In this document: positions 36,115 to 43,950 of the stretch, in pieces
How the letters are laid out: each line of letters starts with the position of its first letter
Position numbering within the stretch: position 1 is the first letter of the stretch
Source: JBELHJ01 sp042091495
Lineage (GTDB): Bacteria; Bacteroidota; Bacteroidia; Flavobacteriales; Flavobacteriaceae
DNA length: 57,615 nt
Direction of reading: 5' to 3'
Assembly (NCBI GenBank): GCA_042091495.1
Contig: JBELHJ010000011.1
Location: 1 to 57,615 of the forward strand
The notes under the pieces: model-generated
What the model was told of the DNA's origin: nothing
What the model saw: the letters and a program-made list of their open reading frames with translations, nothing else
Database searches by the model: none
Position numbers and translations under genes: made by a program

Positions 36115-36541
36115 ATATTCAATTCAGTTAAGAATAATATTAGCTATTATCCTTGTATTTTTTCTTGTTTTGGTCAGAGTCTTCCAAGATGAATTATTTT
36201 ATGACCCTTTTATTCACTTTTTTAAAACTGATTATCATTTTAATACGTTACCTGAATATGATTTAACCAAGTTATTGAGCTATTTAGTTTTAAGATATGC
36301 CATAAATTCCATTTTATCTTTGGGGATAATTTATACGCTTTTTCAAAATATTCAATTTATTAAATTAGCATCTCTTTTGTATCTAGGAGCTTTCTTTCTA
36401 CTTATAATATTGTTACTAATTCTACTTTTAAATTTAGACTCTAATTGGTATTATTTATTTTTTAATATCAGGCGTTTTTTAATTCACCCGGTATTATTAA
36501 TACTCTTTACAGCTGCTTTTTACAGTTATAATAAAAGTTAA
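36098..36541 (+). CDS. Exosortase F system-associated membrane protein
   Basis: 147 residues with four predicted membrane helices. The segment VRVFQDELFYDPFIHFFKTDY after helix 1 is characteristic of the small protein always found next to XrtF. It overlaps xrtF by 17 bases, so the two are co-translated. Its role in the sortase system is not known. Confidence 0.87.
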   Translation: MLEKIKYSIQLRIILAIILVFFLVLVRVFQDELFYDPFIHFFKTDYHFNTLPEYDLTKLLSYLVLRYAINSILSLGIIYTLFQNIQFIKLASLLYLGAFFLLIILLLILLLNLDSNWYYLFFNIRRFLIHPVLLILFTAAFYSYNKS

Positions 36542-36621
36542 AACCATACTAATACAGAATACAATAAATAGATTAATTGTAATTTTGCTTTTAACATGTT
36601 AATAAAATTGATTTAAAAGGA

Positions 36622-38577
36622 ATGAAAAGAGTTTACATGTCAATCTTAAAGAAATTTTTTCTTGCAATTTGTAGTTTATTTTTATCATCAAATAGTACTC
36701 ATTTATTAGCTCAAGACAGCTTAGGAGGTCAAGTCTATGAAGTAGCAGAAGATGGAAAAAGTTATGGTCTTTTCGGAGCTAACGTTTATTGGCAAGACTC
36801 TAATATTGGAATTTTTACAGATGAAGATGGAGGTTTTGAAATTGATTATGAATCAACTATACACAAAAACTTAATTATAAGCTATGTTGGTTTCAAAACA
36901 GACACATTGAGTATTACTTCCAACAAGTTTATCAAACATCAATTAACAGCTTCAAATAATCTCGATGAGATTGAAATTTCTGTAAAAGAAAAAGCATCTA
37001 AACAATCATACTTAACTCCCACAAATACCATTTTTGTGTCTTCAGATGAATTACTTAAAGCAGCTTGTTGTAATCTGTCAGAAAGTTTTGAAACTAATCC
37101 ATCAATAGATGTCAATTTCGCTGACGCAATAAGTGGAACAAAACAAATCAAAATGTTAGGCCTAACGAGTCCTTACATCTTGGTTTCTACTGAAAATGTT
37201 CCCTCTGTAAGAGGTGCTTCACAAGCTTATGGTATGAGTTTTATTCCTGGGACTTGGATTGAGAGTATACAAGTAACCAAAGGTACAGGTAGTGTGGTTA
37301 ATGGTTATGAAAGTATAGCGGGACAAATTAATGCTGAATTGCAAAAACCATCCAAGGACTATTCATTTTTTTTGAATGCTTTTGGTTCAACTGCTGAGCG
37401 ATTTGAATTAAACACACATGTCAATCAAAAGGTTAGTGATAAGTTAGATACTGGAATTTATTTACATGGGAACCTTTTAAAGACTAAACATGATGTAAAT
37501 AAAGATGGTTTCATGGACATGCCTAATTATGATCAAATAAATTTTTTGAACCGATGGGAATACAAGGATCTAGAAAATGGTATCATAGGATTTCTAAATT
37601 TAAGAATTTTAAATGATAATAAACTCAGTGGTCAAACCAATTTTGATCCCAACAATCATAAATTTTCTGAAACGTATTGGGGTAGTGAAATTAATACTAA
37701 ACGCTATGAGATTGCCTCCAAGCTAGGATATGTAAATCCATTATTACCATATCAGAGCTTAGGTGTTCAACTATCATTTAGTTCCCATCAACAAAACTCT
37801 TATTTTGGTTTAAGATCATTTGATATCTTACAAAACAGTCTCTACGCTAATGTTATTTATAACTCAATTATTTCAGACAGTAGACATAAAATCAAAACAG
37901 GAATTACTTTTTCTGCCGATTCTTACAATGAATCTGTAGATGATATTGTTTATGATAGAGATGAAAGTGCCATAGGCTCTTTTTTCGAATACAATTTTGA
38001 TAATTTAGACAATCTAAATCTAACTGCAGGAATTAGATTTGATTATCATAATTTAATGGGGGCTTTTGTTACACCTAGACTTCATGTTAGGTATACGCCG
38101 TGGACTAAATCTTCTGTAAAGTTAGCTGTAGGTAAGGGACAACGGACTGCTAATATTTTTGCTGAAAATCAAAAATTGTTTGCATCCAACAGATCAATTG
38201 AGATCCTAAATACCAATGGTAAAATTTATGGTTTGGATCATGAGGTTGCTTGGAATTATGGTGTATCATTTTTACAAGGTTTTAATTTGTTTAACAAAAA
38301 GTCTGACATTAATATTGATTATTTTATAACAGATTTTAAAAATCAAGTTGTTGTAGATTATGAAAACCCACTATCGGTTAGATTTTACAATTTAAACGGC
38401 CAAAGTCGTGCTAATAGTTTTCAGTTTGAATTTAGTCAACAAACATTTAAAAATTTTGATTTACGATTGGCTTATAAGTATTATGAGGTAACAACTGATT
38501 ATCTTGAAGGAAAGAAATCGATGCCTTTAACACCTAAACACCGATTTTTTGCAAACATAGGGTATGAGTTACAATCT
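36622..38577 (+). CDS. TonB-dependent outer-membrane receptor, 3' end lost in assembly gap
   Basis: 652 codons are visible before the gap. A signal peptide (about 1-31, ending LLAQ) is followed by a CarboxypepD_reg-like domain (GGQVYEVAEDGKSYGLFGAN onward) and the plug domain (about 130-240, with VTKGTGSVVNGYESIAGQI). Most of the 22-strand barrel follows; the C-terminal strands are in the gap. A C-C pair in LKAACCNLSESF starts the plug. The next gene encodes a heavy-metal-associated domain, so uptake of copper or another metal is a reasonable inference. The start ATG 36622 is preceded by AAAAGGA. Confidence 0.9.
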
Positions 38578-38677
38578 NNNNNNNNNNNNNNNNNNNNNNN
38601 NNNNNNNNNNNNNNNNNNNNNNNNNNNNNNNNNNNNNNNNNNNNNNNNNNNNNNNNNNNNNNNNNNNNNNNNNNNNN
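38578..38677. other. Assembly gap of 100 N
   Basis: A run of exactly 100 N, a conventional placeholder for a gap of unknown length. It hides the 3' end of the TonB receptor gene, the intergenic region and the 5' end of the metal-binding protein gene. Confidence 0.98.
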
Positions 38678-38944
38678 GTTGATGGCGTTTGTGGTATGTG
38701 TAAATCAAGAATAGAAAAAGCATGTTTACAAACAAAAGGAGTTAAACTTGCTAATTGGGATGTCGAAACGCATCAATTAAAGTTAATTTTTAACAATCAA
38801 AAAACGGATTTAGATGCTATTAAGTCAAATATTGCTAGTGTTGGTCACGACACTGATAATTATAAGGCTACAGAAGAGGCTTATATGAGTGTAAATATGT
38901 GCTGTAGATATCGTGATGAAAAGGTTGTTCAAGAGCATAAATAA
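38678..38944 (+). CDS. Heavy-metal-associated (HMA) domain protein, 5' end in gap
   Basis: 88 codons are visible. The metal-binding loop V-D-G-V-C-G-M-C-K-S-R carries the Cys-x-x-Cys of the HMA/CopZ-type fold, followed by ACLQTKGVKLANWDVETHQL and a second helix ending SVGHDTDN. A C-terminal extension contains a further M-C-C. It is probably a periplasmic metal chaperone or sensor working with the TonB receptor just upstream. The signal peptide, if any, is lost in the gap. Confidence 0.83.
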   Translation, partial: VDGVCGMCKSRIEKACLQTKGVKLANWDVETHQLKLIFNNQKTDLDAIKSNIASVGHDTDNYKATEEAYMSVNMCCRYRDEKVVQEHK

Positions 38945-39017
38945 TTAAAATTTAAAAAAAAATCCAAAAGATTATTTCATGTTTTTTTAATATTAACATA
39001 AAAACATCTATTTAATT

Positions 39018-39047
39018 TTGGTAGTTGTTAATTAAACATTAAATTTG
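39018..39047 (+). promoter_or_regulatory. Well-formed promoter with no downstream gene
   Basis: TTG at 39018-39020, a 19-base spacer, then TAAATTTG at 39040-39047. This is a full match to the Bacteroidota -33/-7 arrangement. No start codon with an open frame follows on this strand before the terminator at 39110-39137. Confidence 0.55.
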
Positions 39048-39051
39048 TATT

Positions 39052-39137
39052 GTTGTAGGATTACTTATTCTTATAACAAAGGTTTTTTTTGGTAAATTAT
39101 ATTTGGTTTAAAGCCGCTAGAAATAGCGGCTTTTTTT
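39052..39137 (+). ncRNA. Candidate small RNA, about 86 nt
   Basis: A promoter of consensus form at 39018-39047 and a strong plus-oriented terminator at 39110-39137 bracket a stretch with no ATG and no usable open frame. The expected transcript would start near 39052 and end in the hairpin with its T-run. The last bases are complementary to the 3' end of the convergent GH2 gene. I do not recognise a known RNA family. The alternative is that the terminator simply serves the HMA gene 166 bases upstream. Confidence 0.4.
39110..39137 (+). terminator. Strong hairpin terminator, plus-strand orientation
   Basis: The stem AAGCCGCT / AGCGGCTT is closed by a short AGAAAT loop and followed by seven T (39131-39137). 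Only three A precede the stem, so it favours the plus strand; it would be a weak terminator for the GH2 gene. Confidence 0.85.
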
Positions 39138-42057
39138 ATTCATTATTTATATATGAAATCATATTAATTAAAATAATATCAGCGATAGGGTCTAGATTAA
39201 GATTTTTTAATAGATCATAAGTAGAAAATATCAAAAGGCCTTTATCAATTTTAGTTTCTAAAATATCTGCAGCCCACCATACCTCACCAGGGCCATTGTA
39301 ATGCCTTACCATAATATCATTATTTGGGAAATGATCATAACCAATCATACCAGCGATGTAATCTCCTTCAATTTTTGACATTGATGATTTAGGGTGTACA
39401 TTTTCATACACGCCACTAGCAATTATGTTTGTTGGTAACCCATCAAAGATTGGATGGTTAGTAACTATGTGGGACTTTGCAGCCCAGCCTCCAAGTGTAG
39501 CCCATTTTCCCTGTAATTCAATATTGAAAGGAATTTGATCTTTGGAAATATTTTTTAATACTCTATTAAAACCTTTTACATTTTTACCTTTTACATCTAA
39601 AACAATAGCTTTCCCCCCTTTTTTAACAAAATTCATGACATCATTCATCACTTTGTTATAGGTTTTTTTTGATTCTAAGGATCCAATAACTAAAGGGGTG
39701 GCAATGTCTAACTTACTTGAAAAATAAGTGTATTTTATATTATTTTTTTCAAAAAAAGAGGCTAATTCACGATTAGTGTCAATGATAGCAATCTGATTTT
39801 TTGGTTTAGCTATTTTAGTAATGTTTTTAATAAAAATTTGATAAGAATTTTCAAGCTCTAATTTTTTTTGATTACCCTTAAAAATGATTTTAATGATGTA
39901 CTCTCCGTCATAATTATCGGTTTCAATGTGGGAAGAATAAACCTTTGAAATGCCATGATTCAAATTAATGGACTTGCTTTTTTTAAAAAAAATATTTGAA
40001 TCTTTATCTTGGATTAAAATTTTTAACTCTCCTTTTTCATTAGCTAATTCGTTAACTGCATTAATTGTTAAGTCAAAACCTTCATTGGAGTATATGTTTC
40101 TATTATTTACTTGGATTGGGAAAATTTGTTTTCCATTAGCTTTTTTAGTCAGATCATATACTTCTTTTTTAGGTTGCCTCCATAAATCAAGTAATCCAGC
40201 TCCGAGTACCCAGTCACCACCAGTTAATGCATGAATACAATAGCCTTTTATGGTATTGTTTAATCTTGATGCTTCAATCATTCTTTTGTTGGCTTGGCCG
40301 TGAATGTGTTGTTGGGCCTCGTAAAATGCAGTTGTAGTTTGAAAAACCTTATCAAAACCAGTAATAGCAAGTGCTTTTTCATAGTTTTTGTCAAGCAATT
40401 CGTGATAAATAGTTGGTGCAACTATAGGATTTCCTGCAGTTTTAAATTGAGATATGTTTTCTTTTAAGTTAGGTGTACTTCCATAGCCTAATTCAGAAAT
40501 ATAAGTCATTTTACCAGGAACAATATTTTTACCAAATCCTCTTAATTTTTCTAAACCTAGCTCTTTTTTTTGAGCGTTATTTTTTCCAGTAACCAAATAT
40601 CCATTAAATTCTCTTTTATTAATTTGAGAACCACTGTAATGATGAACATCATTAAATTTAAATTGTTTCTTTAGATAAGGTAGATATAAATTGGCTCCCT
40701 CACCCCATCCTCCAGATTCGTCAAGAATCATTCTACTTGGATCAAGGTCTCTAGCTAGCATTGCCATTTTATGAAGCATTTGGGTTAAAATAGGACGGTT
40801 TATTTCATTAAATAGTTCCCATTGTACTATACAAGTTCTGTTCCTATTACTTAATATGGTTTTTCTTAGTTCATTTTCAACTACAAATGGCAGCCTAGGG
40901 GTAGAAATTGGTCTTTTCATGCACTCAATAGCAAGACTACCAACTGTTAGAATTCCTAATTCATCACATAAATCTAACCACATTTTAGGCGCAGGTTTTC
41001 TCCAAGGTCTTATCATATTAAAACCAGCTTGCTTAGCAAGTTTGATTTCTTTTATGGCCATTGCTTTTGAATCAGGATAAGCAAGTTTTGTTGGATATAG
41101 GCCTTCAAAAAATGCAGCTTTTAAATATAAAGGCTTGTTATTTAAGTAAAATGTATCATTTTTTACGGTAAATTCTCTAAAACCAAATTTATGACTCCAT
41201 GTATCAGAAATTGAGTTATTGTAGTTAAGCTTTATTTCAGTATGATATAAATAGGGAGAATCAATATCCCAGAGTTTAATGTCATTAAGTTCAATAACAT
41301 TTTTAATTGTTTTTAATCCTGGATCAAAAATTAAAGGAATTGTTTTTTTATGTACAGTTTTATTGTCATGATCAGAAATTAGTATTTCTAATTCAGTGTC
41401 TTGTTTAATGGTTTTATTATTCTCAATTGTAATTTCGTAAGCTATAGATTTATCATAAATATTAGTTTGTATAAAAACATCTTCGATGGTTAGTTTGCCT
41501 TTTGATGATATGGTTACATCTTGCCATATTCCTCCTGCTATGGCCCCTCTCCACATAGGTACTTCTTGTCTCCCTAGACCATCAACTTTTTTGTCAGTTA
41601 AAATAATTGGACTAATTACTCTAACTATTAAATTATTTATTTCTCCTACTTTAATCAATTTATCAACTCTCATTTTAAATGGAGTATAACCACCTTCATG
41701 GAATCCAACAACTTCATCATTAACCCACAATTCAGTTTTGTAATTTGAAGCTTCAAAATTTATTTCTATAATTCTATCTTCCCAAGATTTAGGAATTGTA
41801 AAAGTTGTTTTGTAAAATGCAACCCCTTCATAATCTTTATTAAACTCTTCCCAGCAACTTGGCACAGATATAGTTTGGATTGAATCATGAGATTTAAAGT
41901 TGTCATTGATGAACCATCTTTGGTCCATACCGTTGTTTTGGTCATCATAAATGATTTCCCATGCTCCATTTAATGAAAATATTTCTTTTAAAACTTGTTT
42001 TTGAGCTAATGTTTTAAATGCTATTAGTAGTAATAAATAGTATGGTATTAGTTTCAT
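39136..42057 (-). CDS. Glycoside hydrolase family 2 protein, secreted, with C-terminal amidotransferase-like domain
   Basis: 973 residues. A signal peptide (to about 19) is followed by the GH2 sugar-binding jelly roll (about 25-185), an Ig-like domain (190-290) and a TIM barrel (295-650). The acid/base is Glu418 in F-N-E-I-N, and the likely nucleophile is Glu522 in Y-I-S-E-L-G-Y-G. The last about 220 residues (from PKNQIAIIDTNRELA) resemble a class I amidotransferase/ThuA-like alpha/beta domain found at the end of some large GH2 and galactosidase proteins. In this PUL a beta-galactosidase acting on galactan oligosaccharides is the simplest reading, but GH2 also includes glucuronidases and mannosidases. 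Confidence 0.88.
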   Translation of the reverse strand: MKLIPYYLLLLIAFKTLAQKQVLKEIFSLNGAWEIIYDDQNNGMDQRWFINDNFKSHDSIQTISVPSCWEEFNKDYEGVAFYKTTFTIPKSWEDRIIEINFEASNYKTELWVNDEVVGFHEGGYTPFKMRVDKLIKVGEINNLIVRVISPIILTDKKVDGLGRQEVPMWRGAIAGGIWQDVTISSKGKLTIEDVFIQTNIYDKSIAYEITIENNKTIKQDTELEILISDHDNKTVHKKTIPLIFDPGLKTIKNVIELNDIKLWDIDSPYLYHTEIKLNYNNSISDTWSHKFGFREFTVKNDTFYLNNKPLYLKAAFFEGLYPTKLAYPDSKAMAIKEIKLAKQAGFNMIRPWRKPAPKMWLDLCDELGILTVGSLAIECMKRPISTPRLPFVVENELRKTILSNRNRTCIVQWELFNEINRPILTQMLHKMAMLARDLDPSRMILDESGGWGEGANLYLPYLKKQFKFNDVHHYSGSQINKREFNGYLVTGKNNAQKKELGLEKLRGFGKNIVPGKMTYISELGYGSTPNLKENISQFKTAGNPIVAPTIYHELLDKNYEKALAITGFDKVFQTTTAFYEAQQHIHGQANKRMIEASRLNNTIKGYCIHALTGGDWVLGAGLLDLWRQPKKEVYDLTKKANGKQIFPIQVNNRNIYSNEGFDLTINAVNELANEKGELKILIQDKDSNIFFKKSKSINLNHGISKVYSSHIETDNYDGEYIIKIIFKGNQKKLELENSYQIFIKNITKIAKPKNQIAIIDTNRELASFFEKNNIKYTYFSSKLDIATPLVIGSLESKKTYNKVMNDVMNFVKKGGKAIVLDVKGKNVKGFNRVLKNISKDQIPFNIELQGKWATLGGWAAKSHIVTNHPIFDGLPTNIIASGVYENVHPKSSMSKIEGDYIAGMIGYDHFPNNDIMVRHYNGPGEVWWAADILETKIDKGLLIFSTYDLLKNLNLDPIADIILINMISYINNE

Positions 42058-42249
42058 TTAGATTAATGTTTTACAAATCACCTGTTAAAGAAAATTCATC
42101 TCGTGGTTTAATAATTTAATGATTTTATCTAATTAATAACATTTATTACCTGAGGTTATAGTTAATTCATGTATTAAATAAGGTAAATTTATTAGGATTA
42201 ACTTGTAGTGTAAATAGCTAAATTGTTATCTAATTTAAATATTAACAAA

Positions 42250-42768
42250 ATGAATTTTAAAATATTTATGATTATATCTCTATCAAGTATGGGTGTGTTA
42301 ACTTTTGCTCAGGAGTCTGTCTTTTTTCAGGATTTTGAAACCTTAGTAGAGGGTAAAGGCATAAAATCAAAAGAGATGGGGGGCTTTAATTTTTGGGGAA
42401 AAGCTAAATGGAAAATAATTAATGAAAATGAAAATAATTTTGCTCGAAGTAATGAGGTTCAAGGGTTATCACTTATTAAAGTCATAAAATTAGAAGCTGA
42501 AAAAAGTTACAAATGGAAATTGAAAGTGAAACCTAGTGGTGACAATATTTCAAGGGGTAATTTGGTTTTTTCTATTTTATCAGGCCCTAAGGAAGATCGC
42601 CATGAATATCTCAAAGTACCCGTAAAGAATATTAAACCAAATAACTGGTCTGTTCATGAGTTTGATTTTAAGGTTATTTCAGGCAGAGAAAAAGTCACTT
42701 TGTCTCTTTACAGATGGGCTGATGGTGTAGTAGTTGATGTTGATGATTTTGAATTAATAGAACAATAA
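42250..42768 (+). CDS. Small secreted protein with carbohydrate-binding-like beta-sandwich
   Basis: 172 residues from ATG 42250. The signal peptide ends near TFAQ (residue 19). The rest is one predicted beta-sandwich of the CBM4/9-like shape (FFQDFETLVEG at the start, LEAEKSYKWKLKVKPSGDN in the middle, VDVDDFELIE at the end). Such domains bind sugar chains, but no family can be named with certainty. It is the first gene of a tight operon with the enolase-superfamily enzyme (29 bp downstream), aldehyde dehydrogenase and RhaT-like transporter. It could be a stand-alone galactan-binding protein. Confidence 0.65.
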   Translation: MNFKIFMIISLSSMGVLTFAQESVFFQDFETLVEGKGIKSKEMGGFNFWGKAKWKIINENENNFARSNEVQGLSLIKVIKLEAEKSYKWKLKVKPSGDNISRGNLVFSILSGPKEDRHEYLKVPVKNIKPNNWSVHEFDFKVISGREKVTLSLYRWADGVVVDVDDFELIEQ

Positions 42769-42797
42769 TTAATCGTTGAATCATTTAAGAACCATCT

Positions 42798-43940
42798 ATG
42801 CATATAGATAAAATAGAAACCTTTGTTTTAGAGGAAAAATTATCTAAACGATTTTATTTTTCTCAGTGGGCCTATGAATCTCGAAAAATTTGTGTGGTCA
42901 AAATAACGTCGTCATCAGGAGAGATTGGCTGGGGAGAGGGATATGGTCCTGCAGAAATTGTGGCATCTGGAATTAAATATTTGGCCCCAATAGTACTAAA
43001 TAATTCACCTTTAGAGAATGAATTGATTTGGAGCAAAATGTATAGAGCTTCGCTTGATTTTGCTAGGCGGGGAGTTTTAATGGCTTCTGTAAGTGCTATT
43101 GATATTGCTGTTTGGGACTTAAAAGGTAAAATTTTAGGATGCCCAGTCTCAGTCCTTCTTGGTGGGGTTCAGCGCAAAAAAATTAGGCCCTATGCTACAG
43201 GTTTTTATTTTTCAAATTTAGAATCTCCTTTTGATGGTTTCGAAGAAGAGGCTAAAAAATATATAGCCAAGGGTTTCAAGGCTATGAAAATGAAAGTGGG
43301 TCTTGGAGTAGATATAGATTATAAAATTGTTTCTCGAATTAGAGAAATTGTAGGTCCAGATATACAATTAATGGTCGACTCTAATCATGCTTATAATTAC
43401 AGAGAAGCATTGGAATTAGCTCATCGATTAGAACCATTACAAATTAGTTGGTTTGAAGAACCGTTATCTCCCGAGTTTTATGGTCAATCTTATGATTTGA
43501 GACAACAAACAACTATTCCTATTGCATCAGGGGAGTGTGAATATCTTCGGTTTGGTTTTAATCAGCTTCTACAAAATAAGTCTGTTGATATTGTTCAACC
43601 AGATATTTGTGCTTGTGGAGGTTTAACTGAAGCAAAACGTATAGCAAGTTTGGCAACAACACATGGAGTTTCAATTATTCCTCATACTTGGGGTTCAGGG
43701 ATTGCCTTGCATGTTGCAACTCATTTTATTGCTAATTTAGAGTGTATTCCAGGGCGCCTTATTGCCCCTGATTTTCTAATAGAGTATGATCAAACAGAAA
43801 ATGCAATTAGAGATCAATTGACTTCAGAAATTGAAATGAAAAATGGTTACATTAATGTTCCAAATAGACCTGGCTTGGGATTTGAAATGAATACTACTGC
43901 TTTAAAAAAGATGACACTAGTACATGAGCAATTTACATAA
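42798..43940 (+). CDS. Enolase-superfamily dehydratase/cycloisomerase (mandelate racemase subgroup); candidate 3,6-anhydro-galactonate cycloisomerase
   Basis: 380 residues. The active-site set of the mandelate racemase subgroup is complete: K164-M-K166, metal ligands Asp194, Glu220 and Glu246, and the His-Asp dyad His296 (I-P-H-T-W-G) and Asp269 (V-Q-P-D-I). Members open, dehydrate or isomerise sugar acids. Beside an aldehyde dehydrogenase and an agarase, the best fit is the cycloisomerase that opens 3,6-anhydro-galactonate to 2-keto-3-deoxy-galactonate. Galactonate or rhamnonate dehydratase are alternatives. The reaction is inferred from context; the superfamily is certain. Confidence 0.85.
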   Translation: MHIDKIETFVLEEKLSKRFYFSQWAYESRKICVVKITSSSGEIGWGEGYGPAEIVASGIKYLAPIVLNNSPLENELIWSKMYRASLDFARRGVLMASVSAIDIAVWDLKGKILGCPVSVLLGGVQRKKIRPYATGFYFSNLESPFDGFEEEAKKYIAKGFKAMKMKVGLGVDIDYKIVSRIREIVGPDIQLMVDSNHAYNYREALELAHRLEPLQISWFEEPLSPEFYGQSYDLRQQTTIPIASGECEYLRFGFNQLLQNKSVDIVQPDICACGGLTEAKRIASLATTHGVSIIPHTWGSGIALHVATHFIANLECIPGRLIAPDFLIEYDQTENAIRDQLTSEIEMKNGYINVPNRPGLGFEMNTTALKKMTLVHEQFT

Positions 43941-43950
43941 ATCAGAAAAA

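Noticed and set aside
36622..38577. TonB receptor as the SusC partner of the PUL
   Set aside because: It is followed by a metal-binding HMA gene, no SusD is adjacent, and a terminator separates it from the PUL; metal uptake fits better.
38499..38944. Open frames running through the assembly gap on both strands
   Set aside because: They exist only because N codons do not terminate a frame; the gap length is a placeholder, so nothing joins the TonB receptor to the HMA protein in frame.
40856..41080. Antisense open frames inside the GH2 gene and similar short frames inside other large genes
   Set aside because: They are unsupported by any motif, start signal or family resemblance and lie wholly within strongly supported genes on the other strand.
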